From a bacterium (lineage in GTDB: Bacteria; Latescibacterota; UBA2968; GCA-2709665), in the NCBI GenBank assembly GCA_027619145.1, contig JAQCGA010000208.1, positions 1-7,038 on the forward strand: a stretch of 7,038 nt of DNA, given 5' to 3'. Shown one piece after another: positions 1-6,623 of the stretch. The first letter of the stretch is position 1. Each line of letters starts with the position of its first letter. Made by a program: the position numbers and the translations under genes. Below the pieces are notes generated by a model that worked only from the letters and a program-made list of their open reading frames with translations, ran no database searches and had not been told where the DNA came from.

Positions 1-1212
1 TTTGTGGCAAAAGATTTGCCTCCCGCTGGATATGCCACATATTACCTGGTTCCGCATGTTCCAGAGGCATCTCAGTTGATGAATATTCAGGCACCGGGGA
101 TGATGGTACCGGAGTTTCCGGAACCGGAGTTCGTGCTGGAGGATGTTGAAGATCGGATTTCTGAGCCGTACCGAGGGGTGCGTGTGGGGCGGCGGTTTCA
201 AACGGCGGCGTTGGATGTGGAGGTAGATGAGGTTACGGGACGGGTTACGGTGCGGAACAGACGTCTGAATCGTGTCCTGGCAGAAGGGATTCATCTGGTC
301 GGTTTGGAAGAGTCGATGCGTGCAGGTCCGGATGCATACGCGTATACCGGGCGGCAATTCGAGATGTCTGTGGATCGGGTAGATCTGGAAGAAAGCGGCG
401 AAGTTCGGGCCACTCTACGCCTGGACGGGCATTTGCTTTCTTCTCCTTTTCAGATCCGGTATCGGTTTTACGGTGCGCTGGACCGGATGGATGTAGAGGT
501 AGATCTAGATTGGCGAGATGAAAAGCCGGTGCGGGTGCAAATGGTGTTTCAGATGGGTGAAGGGATGGTGCACTACGGCGTGCCTTACGGTTTCGAGGCG
601 TACGATGCGTCTCAGGCGGAGGGGCAAACGCAGCGAGTATGCCAGGGGTGGGTGGCTGTGGACGTTGGAGAGGGCGGGTGCGTGCTGGCGGGAAACCGGC
701 GTTCGTTCGAGTTTAAAAACGGTGAGGTGAGGAGCGATATTTTGCGTTCGTGTCTGGACCCTGCTTCGTATTCGTACAAGCGGATCTGGCGTTCTTACCC
801 GGATGTCCTCTCTTGCCGGTATTCACTTCGCGGGTACGATGGAAGCCTCAAGGAGGGTCTTGCACACCAGGACGGATGGGCATTGAACCAGCCGTTCCAA
901 GCGCACGTGGTCTACGATCGGGAAGCCCGCAAGCCGTTGCCCGATCGGATGAGCTTTGTCCGACTGGAAGGCAAGGGGTTGGTGACGACGGCGCTTAAGG
1001 CTGCGGAGGACGGTCGGGGCTATGTGGTACGGGCGTATGAGGCCCTTGGGCAGTCCTGTACCGCGCGGCTGGAGACGTTTGGAGAAGTCTTGCAATTTGC
1101 GCAGGAGGTCGATCTTTTAGAGCACCCTAGGGGAGAAGTGGACCCCAGTTCCATTGTTTTTGCGCCGTTCGAAATCAAGACTCTTCGGTTTGAGCTGGAG
1201 AAGGCACAATGA
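1..1212 (+). CDS. GH38 alpha-mannosidase-like glycosidase, C-terminal part (5' end cut by window)
   Basis: The reading frame is open from base 1 to the TGA at 1210-1212, and only about 402 residues are present, while GH38 enzymes are usually 800-1,000 residues. The visible part is the beta-sandwich region that follows the catalytic domain. Counting from the codon at base 4, it begins with the linker typical of the family (LPPAGYATYYLV, residues 5-16). It then has a VDEVTGRVTVRN strand (74-85), the YGVPYG motif (191-196), a W216 strand, a segment around NQPF (295-298), SFVRLEG...ALKAAEDG (317-337) and the closing APFEIKTLRF (387-396). In this family these lead into the usual 'PFEIKT' end. The nucleophile Asp and zinc ligands of GH38 lie upstream, so activity cannot be judged. 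The expected role is exo-hydrolysis of alpha-mannosides. The GTG at base 4 is very unlikely to be the true start because the family linker is already under way there. The stop overlaps the next gene by four bases (ATGA). Confidence 0.85.
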   Translation, partial: FVAKDLPPAGYATYYLVPHVPEASQLMNIQAPGMMVPEFPEPEFVLEDVEDRISEPYRGVRVGRRFQTAALDVEVDEVTGRVTVRNRRLNRVLAEGIHLVGLEESMRAGPDAYAYTGRQFEMSVDRVDLEESGEVRATLRLDGHLLSSPFQIRYRFYGALDRMDVEVDLDWRDEKPVRVQMVFQMGEGMVHYGVPYGFEAYDASQAEGQTQRVCQGWVAVDVGEGGCVLAGNRRSFEFKNGEVRSDILRSCLDPASYSYKRIWRSYPDVLSCRYSLRGYDGSLKEGLAHQDGWALNQPFQAHVVYDREARKPLPDRMSFVRLEGKGLVTTALKAAEDGRGYVVRAYEALGQSCTARLETFGEVLQFAQEVDLLEHPRGEVDPSSIVFAPFEIKTLRFELEKAQ

Positions 1213-2039
1213 AGGGAAAAGGAACGTCCAGGTTCCTCTCCCTTGGTCGCTTGCTTGAACGAGCGGAAATTCCTCGCAGGTCGGTGGGGCTTTTCTGGCT
1301 GGGGGGGCATTCGCTGGCATTTAAGAGTTCCGCTTCGTGTGTGTACGTGATCGACCCGGCATTTCCTGACGAGGAGCATTCTGGTCCTGTGGGCGCAATT
1401 GACGTTCGGCCGGATCTTGTTCTGTGTTCTTTGAAAGCCCCGGCACAACTGGATCTGTCCACGTTGTCTCACCTGGCGTCCGCTTATCCGCAGGCACAAT
1501 TTGTAGCCGGTGGTGAGACGCGGGACTGGATGATTGGCCGGAAGTGGCTCGATGTGCCGGATGATGTGCCGGTGAATCCGTCCCGGGTTCACACCCTGGA
1601 CCCAGATCGTGTTCTGGACGTGCGTAATCTGGCGCTGAGAGATCAGGTAAAGGTACGGGTGTTATCTGGTGCCGATGCGGTACCCGATGGCCCCTGGAAT
1701 CTATTGTTCCATTTTGAAGGGATCCAGGTCTGTCTGATGCGCGATACCTCGGACCTGGAGCAGGTAGAAAAAGCGCGGGAACTGATCCGGCATCGGGTGG
1801 ATGTGCTGTTCTGGCCGCTGGATGGTGGAGATGTGGAGGAGCATCGAAAGGGGGTTGCGTTGTTCGAACCCCGGTATGTGATTCCGATTGGGTATGACCG
1901 AATTGCGGATGGGCGCTCCCGTGTTCGAGCATTTAGAGACGCGGTTTCAGATGTGCCGGGTGCGAAGGTATATATGTTTCCAGATGATTATATGGAAGGA
2001 CTGGTTTATTCCAGGATTATGAGCCGGAGAAGACGTTAG
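1209..2039 (+). CDS. UlaG-like metallo-beta-lactamase-fold protein with degenerate metal site
   Basis: This 276-residue protein matches the UlaG-like (L-ascorbate-6-phosphate lactonase type) branch of the MBL fold. Residues 27-35 (GLFWLGGHS) and 46-52 (YVIDPAF) are the first strands, usually 'WLGQxGF...YIDPYL'. Residues 68-86 (PDLVLCS...LDLSTL) are the strand and loop that normally carry the HxHxDH zinc motif. Residues 175-181 (CLMRDTS) correspond to the 'yftGDT' strand, and 223-230 (YVIPIGYD) to 'viPxHyd'. The expected ligands are missing: the HxHxDH positions read L75, A77, A79 and Q80, the third-ligand loop reads SGAD (153-156), and the last His is G228. Only D179 remains. A catalytically normal zinc hydrolase is therefore unlikely; a binding or structural role is possible, but this is inference. 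The ATG start overlaps the upstream stop (ATGA), with GGAGAAGG at 1197-1204 as ribosome site. A G7 run at 1301-1307 encodes part of LGGH, but the frame stays consistent with the family throughout. Confidence 0.8.
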   Translation: MKGKGTSRFLSLGRLLERAEIPRRSVGLFWLGGHSLAFKSSASCVYVIDPAFPDEEHSGPVGAIDVRPDLVLCSLKAPAQLDLSTLSHLASAYPQAQFVAGGETRDWMIGRKWLDVPDDVPVNPSRVHTLDPDRVLDVRNLALRDQVKVRVLSGADAVPDGPWNLLFHFEGIQVCLMRDTSDLEQVEKARELIRHRVDVLFWPLDGGDVEEHRKGVALFEPRYVIPIGYDRIADGRSRVRAFRDAVSDVPGAKVYMFPDDYMEGLVYSRIMSRRRR

Positions 2040-2085
2040 ATAGGAAACAGGTGGAAGAAGAGGGGTCTGCCAGGGACATTAGATC

Positions 2086-2091
2086 AGGAGG
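2086..2091 (+). promoter_or_regulatory. Shine-Dalgarno site of the cysteine hydrolase gene
   Basis: A perfect AGGAGG core lies five bases before the ATG at 2097. It sits at the end of the only sizeable gap in the window (2040-2096, 57 bases), which is purine-rich and shows no clear -35/-10 pair or hairpin. This gene therefore starts with its own strong ribosome site instead of by stop-start overlap. Confidence 0.85.
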
Positions 2092-2096
2092 TCAAG

Positions 2097-2825
2097 ATGG
2101 CACAGATGACGGTTCCGGTCCGGTACTATAAAGATTTTCCAGGCGGGTACGACTATGGGTACGAAGAACTTTCGCTTCCACTTTCAGAGTGCGCATTTTT
2201 GGTGGTGGATGTAGACGGGGGATATTCGTTTCAAGGGAAGGATGCGGTACATCCCACGACGGAGAAGTTCATTGCACCGGCGCTGGCGGCGGCCCGGAAG
2301 GTGGGGATGAAGGTGGCGTACGTGCACAATGATTTGCGGCTGGTGGCGGACCCGGGCAATATGGCGGGTGAGTTCTGGAGCAAGACGAAGCATGCCAAAG
2401 GGGACCATCTGGAGTCCTGGACCAAGAGCCGGGATTTCAAACCCGTGTATGCGGACTGTGTTGCGCCTCGGGAAGGAGAGCCCAATTTCCCCAAGTGGAT
2501 GTGGAGCGGTTTTCGGGATACATTTCTGGATCAGCGGTTGCGGTGCTGGGGGACAAAGACGTTGTTTGTGGTGGGGTACAGTCGGCGGGCCTGTTTGCAT
2601 TATACCTGTGCGGAGGCTGTGGGACATAACTATCGGGTGATTCTACTCAGAGATTGTTCAAATCCACCCGGGGAAATTGAAATGCCTGATACGCTGGATG
2701 ACTCTTTGCCCGAGGGCGGGTGGGTGAACCGGATGATGCTGCGGCAGTTTGAGCATCTGATTGGGTACACGACCACGGCCGCCGAGTTCATGGAGACCTG
2801 TAAGAATCTGGAGGGTGCGGCGTGA
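2097..2825 (+). CDS. Isochorismatase-fold cysteine hydrolase
   Basis: This 242-residue protein is a member of the isochorismatase-like cysteine hydrolases, which cleave amide-type C-N bonds (nicotinamidase, N-carbamoylsarcosine amidase, ureidoacrylate amidohydrolase) or, in isochorismatase itself, an enol ether. The triad can be placed by motif: D38 in FLVVDVDGGY, K133 in NFPKWMWSGFRDT (before the strand that normally reads 'K..ysaF..T.L') and nucleophile C166 in GYSRRACLHYT. The surrounding core LRCWGTKTLFVVG (148-160) and AEAVGHNYRVILLRD (172-186) is standard. The segment before the Cys, normally 'Gv.Td.CV', reads GYSRRAC, so the pocket differs from well-known amidases and the substrate is not predictable. 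An N-terminal extension of about 30 residues precedes the first strand, and a C-terminal tail of about 50 residues follows the last. There is no signal peptide, so it should be cytoplasmic. The stop overlaps the next start by four bases (GTGA), implying translational coupling to the dehydratase-like gene. Confidence 0.85.
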   Translation: MAQMTVPVRYYKDFPGGYDYGYEELSLPLSECAFLVVDVDGGYSFQGKDAVHPTTEKFIAPALAAARKVGMKVAYVHNDLRLVADPGNMAGEFWSKTKHAKGDHLESWTKSRDFKPVYADCVAPREGEPNFPKWMWSGFRDTFLDQRLRCWGTKTLFVVGYSRRACLHYTCAEAVGHNYRVILLRDCSNPPGEIEMPDTLDDSLPEGGWVNRMMLRQFEHLIGYTTTAAEFMETCKNLEGAA

Positions 2826-3943
2826 AGATTCGGGATATTGATACAATTTTGATTCACTCGCCTGGCCGGAAATGGACGATTGTGCGGGTGCATACGGACG
2901 ATGGATTGGTGGGACTTGGAGAAGCAACTTATTCCAAGAAGGAGCCGGTGGTTGCTGCGGCTGTGGAACATATGAAGCAGGAGTTGATTGGCGAGGATGC
3001 GTCTCGTATTGAATATTTGTGGCATAAGATTTACAGGATTTCTTCGTTGAGCGGGATCTGGCGGATGGTGGGACCGGTGTGGATGAGTGCGCTCAGTGGG
3101 ATTGACCAGGCGTTGTGGGATCTCAAAGGAAAAGCGGCCGGGCTCCCGGTTGTGGAGTTGCTGGGTGGGAAGTTTCGAGACAGTGTGAGGGTGTACACGC
3201 ATTTTTCGGGGTCTACGCCGGAAGAGGCTGCAAAGAGTGCAAAGCACTGGGCAGATCAGGGATATCGGGCACTGAAGACGGGGGCACGGTCCAGCGATGG
3301 GTACAGCTTTGATCCATATATGGAGGACGGGCGCCCGGAGGAAACGGCTGCGGTTTTTGCCGCAGCACGCGAAGCTGTGGGACCGGATGTGGACCTGCTG
3401 ATTGATTGCCACGGGCGGTTTACGGTGGCCGCCGCGATTCGGCTGGCGCGGGCGCTGGAGCCGTACGGGCTATATTGTTTTGAAGATCCGGTTCCACCGG
3501 AAGATTTGAGTGCATACCCGAAGGTGCGGCGGGAGACTTCGATTCCTATTATGGGGAGCGAGCGGTTGAGTACGAAGTCACAGTTCCGGCAGTTGTTGGA
3601 TCTGGATGGGATCGATATTGCACAGCCGGATCTGGTGTATTCGGGTGGGATTACCGAGGCACGAAAGATTGCGGCAATCGCAGATACGTTCCACGTACCC
3701 ATTTCGTTCCACAATACGAAAGGTCCGATTGGCATCCTGGCCGCTGCTCACGTGGGCGCGTCGATTCCCAATGAAGCGCCGATGGAATTTGTTACGGGGA
3801 TTTCCTGGCGGGACGATATTTTGACCGAGCCGCTGAAAGTGGAAGACGGTCGTCTGGTGTTGCCGAAGGGGCCTGGGCTGGGCGTGGAACTAAATATGGA
3901 CGAGGTGGAGAAACGTCAGTGGCGTGCAGGAGATTCGTACTGA
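2822..3943 (+). CDS. Mandelate racemase/muconate lactonizing enzyme-family protein, sugar-acid dehydratase-like
   Basis: This 373-residue protein has the full length of the enolase-superfamily MR branch. Residues 1-115 are the capping domain (IVRVHTDDGLVGLGEA at 20-35; SGIDQALWDLKGKAAGLPV at 92-110), followed by the TIM barrel. Metal ligands are readable as D195 (LLIDCHGRF), E221 (CFEDPVPPE) and E247 (IMGSERL). Likely acid/base groups are H197 in the D-x-H-G-R motif and H297 (SFHNTKGP) paired with D270 (AQPDLVYSGGITE). E322 (MEF) closes the site. The D-C-H-G-R motif and His-Asp dyad resemble galactonate and mannonate dehydratases (DgoD/ManD groups), which remove water from sugar acids to give 2-keto-3-deoxy acids. 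The exact sugar acid cannot be told, and a racemase or a non-dehydrating member is possible. The start is the GTG at 2822 within the GTGA overlap. An ATG further in would lose the first capping-domain strand. Confidence 0.88.
   Translation: MKIRDIDTILIHSPGRKWTIVRVHTDDGLVGLGEATYSKKEPVVAAAVEHMKQELIGEDASRIEYLWHKIYRISSLSGIWRMVGPVWMSALSGIDQALWDLKGKAAGLPVVELLGGKFRDSVRVYTHFSGSTPEEAAKSAKHWADQGYRALKTGARSSDGYSFDPYMEDGRPEETAAVFAAAREAVGPDVDLLIDCHGRFTVAAAIRLARALEPYGLYCFEDPVPPEDLSAYPKVRRETSIPIMGSERLSTKSQFRQLLDLDGIDIAQPDLVYSGGITEARKIAAIADTFHVPISFHNTKGPIGILAAAHVGASIPNEAPMEFVTGISWRDDILTEPLKVEDGRLVLPKGPGLGVELNMDEVEKRQWRAGDSY
3928..3933 (+). promoter_or_regulatory. Shine-Dalgarno site that fixes the start of the D-aminoacylase-like gene
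   Basis: AGGAGA lies inside the last codons of the upstream gene, nine bases before the ATG at 3943. That ATG shares its A with the TGA stop at 3941-3943 (TGATG arrangement). A GTG at 3919 in the same frame lies upstream of this site and would add eight residues unlike the family, so it is rejected. The ATG at 3946 is a possible alternative, one codon later. Confidence 0.75.
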
Positions 3944-5556
3944 TGATGGATTACCGGATACGCAATGTGAACCTGATTGATGGTACGGGCAGTCCGGGAT
4001 ATGTGGGAGATGTGGGGATTGAGGGGGAGATGATTGTGGCCGTGGGTGAAGTGGCAGGTTCTGCCCGGAAAGAGATCGATGGCACAGGGCTTACGGCCGC
4101 GCCTGGGTTGATTGACATTCACACGCATTCAGATTTTAGCCTGTTGATCGATGGCCGCGCGGAAAGTGCGGTGTACCAGGGCGTGACAACGCAAATCAAT
4201 GGGAATTGCGGGATCTCTCCGTTTCCGGCAGGCGGCAACGGGGTGTACCTGGGGCCGTTTGAATCGGCACGGCTCCGCAAAGCCGTTGTGCCAGAGTGGA
4301 CTTCCGCAGATGGATATTTTGGTGCGCTTGAGCGGCAGGGTATTGCGATTAACAGTGCCTTTTTTATCGGGCACGGCGCGGTACGGCAAACGGCAATGGG
4401 ACAATCTACAGACGCGCCAAGCCAGGATCAAATGGCCCAAATGAAGGCGCTGGTTGTGCGACAGATGGAAGAGGGGGCATTGGGGTTGTCTACGGGGTTG
4501 ACGTATGTACCGGGGAGTTATGCGAGTACGGAAGAAATTGTAGAACTGGCTTCGGCTACGGCACCGTATGGAGGGATTTACGCAACGCATATGCGCAATT
4601 ATACGGCGTCCATTATGGAAGCGTTAGAAGAAGCCATTACGATTGGACGAGAAGCGGGGGTGGCTGTACACGCATCGCATATCACACCCTGTCCTCCGGC
4701 CACCGGGAGCGCCTCTCGGTTGCTGGAGCGGATGGATCGCGCTCAGGCCGAGGGCCAGGATGTAACGGCAGAGACAGAGTTCTATGCAACGGGGTCCACT
4801 TCGCTAAAATCGCTGTTGCCGCCCTGGGCGCTGGTGGGTGGAAACGAGGCGATGGTAGAGCGGCTACGAAAGCCGGAGATGCGGGAGCGCATGTGGTTTG
4901 AGATCCAGGAACGTGGCTCGGAACTGGGGGGAAGTACCAAGACGGTGCTGATGCAGATGGGGAAGTGGGAGAAGCTCTGGTTGGGCAACTGTGCGGTGAA
5001 TTCAGCATTGACCGGAAAGACATTTGCCGAAATTGGACGGGCGCGCGGGGTAGACCCGTTTCTAGCCATTTGTGATATTCTGATCGAAGAAGGCGGGGCA
5101 GTGAGTTTTTATGGGGAAGATAAGAGCGAGGCAGATATAGATACGCTGGCGCAAGGGGCGCATTGTGGCGTGGGGTCCGATGGGCTGGCTCTGGCTATAG
5201 ATGGGCCGCTTGCGGCAGAACGGGAGCACCCCCGATGTTATGGAGGGATGGGGTACCTGGTTCGTACGCTGGTGCGAGAACGAGGTGTTCTGTCTCTGGA
5301 GAGATTGATTCAGAAGGTTACGCAGTTTCCGGCTCAGCGGATGGGGTTGAAAGACCGGGGTGCACTGGTGGCAGGGAAGAAGGCAGACGTGATTCTGTTG
5401 GATGCGGATCGAATGACAGACCGGGCCACGTTGATGGAGCCCTGTGCATATTGCGAGGGCGTTTGGCAGGTGTTCGTGAACGGGACATCGGTGCTGGAGA
5501 ACGGGCGCACGGTGGGTGCACTGCCGGGGCGGGTACTGCGGCATTCGATGAACTGA
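3943..5556 (+). CDS. N-acyl-D-amino-acid deacylase-like amidohydrolase
   Basis: This 537-residue amidohydrolase is of D-aminoacylase type, which removes the acyl group from N-acyl-D-amino acids using zinc. The N-terminal beta domain (IRNVNLIDGTGSPG, residues 5-18) leads into APGLIDIHTHSD with metal ligands H60 and H62. The family cysteine C89 follows in INGNCGISP, then EGALGLSTGLTYVPG (177-191), H216 in YATHMRN, H246 in VHASH and D413 in GVGSDG. The C-terminal part has RGVLSLERLIQKVTQFPAQRMG and GKKADVILLD, normal for the superfamily. The 'LLPPWA' segment (291-296) is also classic. Two places differ: the usual 'SHHK' reads SHITPCPP (245-252), and the 'DxYPY' strand reads AETEFY (276-281). The substrate may therefore not be a simple N-acyl-D-amino acid. 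No signal peptide is visible, so it should be cytoplasmic. It follows the dehydratase-like gene with a one-base stop/start overlap and precedes the oxidoreductase by 20 bases. Confidence 0.85.
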   Translation: MMDYRIRNVNLIDGTGSPGYVGDVGIEGEMIVAVGEVAGSARKEIDGTGLTAAPGLIDIHTHSDFSLLIDGRAESAVYQGVTTQINGNCGISPFPAGGNGVYLGPFESARLRKAVVPEWTSADGYFGALERQGIAINSAFFIGHGAVRQTAMGQSTDAPSQDQMAQMKALVVRQMEEGALGLSTGLTYVPGSYASTEEIVELASATAPYGGIYATHMRNYTASIMEALEEAITIGREAGVAVHASHITPCPPATGSASRLLERMDRAQAEGQDVTAETEFYATGSTSLKSLLPPWALVGGNEAMVERLRKPEMRERMWFEIQERGSELGGSTKTVLMQMGKWEKLWLGNCAVNSALTGKTFAEIGRARGVDPFLAICDILIEEGGAVSFYGEDKSEADIDTLAQGAHCGVGSDGLALAIDGPLAAEREHPRCYGGMGYLVRTLVRERGVLSLERLIQKVTQFPAQRMGLKDRGALVAGKKADVILLDADRMTDRATLMEPCAYCEGVWQVFVNGTSVLENGRTVGALPGRVLRHSMN

Positions 5557-5560
5557 CTTC

Positions 5561-5570
5561 AAAAGGGGGG
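5561..5570 (+). promoter_or_regulatory. Shine-Dalgarno site of the oxidoreductase gene
   Basis: AAAAGGGGGG ends six bases before the ATG at 5577. The site sits in the 20-base gap after the amidohydrolase stop. It decides the start, because the same frame is open upstream to 5163, but that extension (138 residues) overlaps the amidohydrolase gene and has a Gly/Arg-rich composition with no family match. Confidence 0.75.
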
Positions 5571-5576
5571 CGTTCC

Positions 5577-6620
5577 ATGGCGGAGAAACTCAGGATTGGT
5601 GTGATGGGCATGCCACACGACCATCTCTGGACGAACCTGAGGCAACTGGGCGAGCTGGCGGATGCAGAGCTGGTTGGCGGGGCAGAGCCGGACCAGGGAT
5701 TGAGGAATCAGTTTGTGGAGAAGACGGGTTGCAACGCTGTGTATGAAGACTATGAGACGTTGCTGGACAAAGAGAAACCGGATGCGGTGTTCGGGTTCAC
5801 TGCCACGGCCCATCACGCAGATGTCGTAGAACTATGTGCAGGGCAAGGTGTGCACGTGATGGTAGAGAAGCCCATGGCAGCTACCCTGGCCCAGGCAGAC
5901 CGGATGTTGACGGCGGTGCGTAAGGCGGGGATCCGATTGATGGTGAATTGGCCTACGGCCTGGAATCGGGGTCTAAAAACGGCCTACCGGCTTACCCAGG
6001 AAGGCGAGATTGGGAAGGTCTGGCAGATCACGTGGCGGGGCGGGCACTGCGGGCCGGATGAATTGGGGTGCTCGAAAGATTTCTGCGGGTTTCTGTTCGA
6101 TAAAGAGTTGAACGGTGCGGGTGCGTTTAATGACTATAGCGGCTACGGTGCGGGGATTTGTGTGCTGTTTCTGGGCAGCCCCCACCAGGTGGTGGGGATG
6201 GCGGGACGGTTGTTGAAGACGCATTTGCCCGTGGACGACAACGGGGCCATGTTGTTGCGTTATCCAAATGCGCTGTGTCGTCTGGAGATGACCTGGACCG
6301 AGGCTGTGCCGCATCAGCCTCCGCACGATATTGTGATTTATGGTACAGAAGGGACCATGGTATCTGGTAGAGAGAGTGTGCAGCTTTTTACCCGAAAGAA
6401 CAAAGAAGGCACGAATGTGCCGTTGGATGAACTGCCCGAAGGGGAACGAAATGGGCCGGAGTATTTCGTGCGGTGTGTGCGTGCGGGAGTCGACTCTGTG
6501 GGGCTTACGAGCCCGGACATGTCCCGGGCGGCACAGGAGATTATGGAAGCAGGTCTGATTTCGGCCACCACCGGCATGGCGGTTTCGCTGCCGGTGGAAG
6601 ATCATCTTTTCAGGGAGTAA
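5577..6620 (+). CDS. Gfo/Idh/MocA-family NAD(P)-dependent oxidoreductase
   Basis: This 347-residue protein is full length for the family, which oxidises or reduces sugars and cyclitols. The N-terminal Rossmann domain starts directly (KLRIGVMGMPHDH, residues 4-16). It continues with DYETLLDKEKPDAVFGFT (58-75) and the hallmark VEKPMA (96-101), where K98 is the usual catalytic and nicotinamide-contacting lysine. GEIGKVWQITWRGGH (143-157) begins the C-terminal alpha/beta domain. The site that usually reads 'lldlGvH' is FNDYSGYGAG (184-193), so D186 is kept but the His position is Y190. GTEGT (256-260) is a standard C-domain turn. In the usual 'GxGxxG' alignment, P13 and H16 replace glycines, which may be a subfamily trait. 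There is no signal peptide. The gene ends with a hairpin-forming stretch and a ribosome site for the next gene, whose start lies three bases after the TAA. The likely role is a redox step on the sugar or sugar acid handled by this cluster; the substrate is unknown. Confidence 0.87.
   Translation: MAEKLRIGVMGMPHDHLWTNLRQLGELADAELVGGAEPDQGLRNQFVEKTGCNAVYEDYETLLDKEKPDAVFGFTATAHHADVVELCAGQGVHVMVEKPMAATLAQADRMLTAVRKAGIRLMVNWPTAWNRGLKTAYRLTQEGEIGKVWQITWRGGHCGPDELGCSKDFCGFLFDKELNGAGAFNDYSGYGAGICVLFLGSPHQVVGMAGRLLKTHLPVDDNGAMLLRYPNALCRLEMTWTEAVPHQPPHDIVIYGTEGTMVSGRESVQLFTRKNKEGTNVPLDELPEGERNGPEYFVRCVRAGVDSVGLTSPDMSRAAQEIMEAGLISATTGMAVSLPVEDHLFRE
6568..6597 (+). other. Hairpin inside the 3' end of the oxidoreductase gene
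   Basis: The 9-base arms CCACCGGCA (6568-6576) and TGCCGGTGG (6589-6597) are exact inverse complements. Inside them GCG (6579-6581) pairs with CGC (6586-6588) around a GTTT loop, leaving only a two-base bulge (TG, 6577-6578). That gives a 12-pair, mostly GC stem about 20 bases before the TAA stop. The nearest T-run (TTTT, 6607-6610) is ten bases downstream of the stem, so this is not a canonical terminator. It could affect mRNA stability, ribosome movement or partial termination before the exported acylase gene, or it could be a chance result of GC-rich coding. Confidence 0.5.
6612..6617 (+). promoter_or_regulatory. Shine-Dalgarno site of the penicillin-acylase-like gene
   Basis: AGGGAG lies in the last two sense codons of the oxidoreductase gene, six bases before the GTG at 6624. 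It supports the GTG start, which is also where a well-formed signal peptide begins. Confidence 0.7.
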
Positions 6621-6623
6621 AAA

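Noticed and set aside
4..6. GTG as start of the first gene
   Set aside because: The frame is open to base 1, and the protein there is already in the middle of the GH38 linker, so the true start is outside the window.
1301..1307. Run of seven G as a possible phase-variable or error-prone site
   Set aside because: The frame on both sides fits the same MBL family strand, so there is no sign of a shift; one short run alone is weak evidence for slippage control.
1321..1932. Antisense open frame of 203 codons opposite the MBL-fold gene
   Set aside because: Pro/His/Arg-rich, with no ribosome site recognised and no domain; the + strand frame is clearly the real gene.
2040..2096. Possible internal promoter or terminator in the 57-base gap
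   Set aside because: I see no -35/-10 pair and no stable hairpin with a T-run; only the ribosome site is supported.
2630..3412. Antisense open frame of 260 codons opposite the dehydratase-like gene
   Set aside because: Same shadow effect; low-complexity Arg/His/Pro composition and no recognisable family.
3919..3942. GTG start eight codons before the chosen start of the D-aminoacylase-like gene
   Set aside because: The AGGAGA site at 3928-3933 lies after it, and the added residues do not resemble the family N-terminus.
5163..5576. Upstream extension of the oxidoreductase frame
   Set aside because: It overlaps conserved C-terminal codons of the amidohydrolase gene, has no family match, and a strong ribosome site precedes the ATG at 5577, where the Rossmann domain begins.
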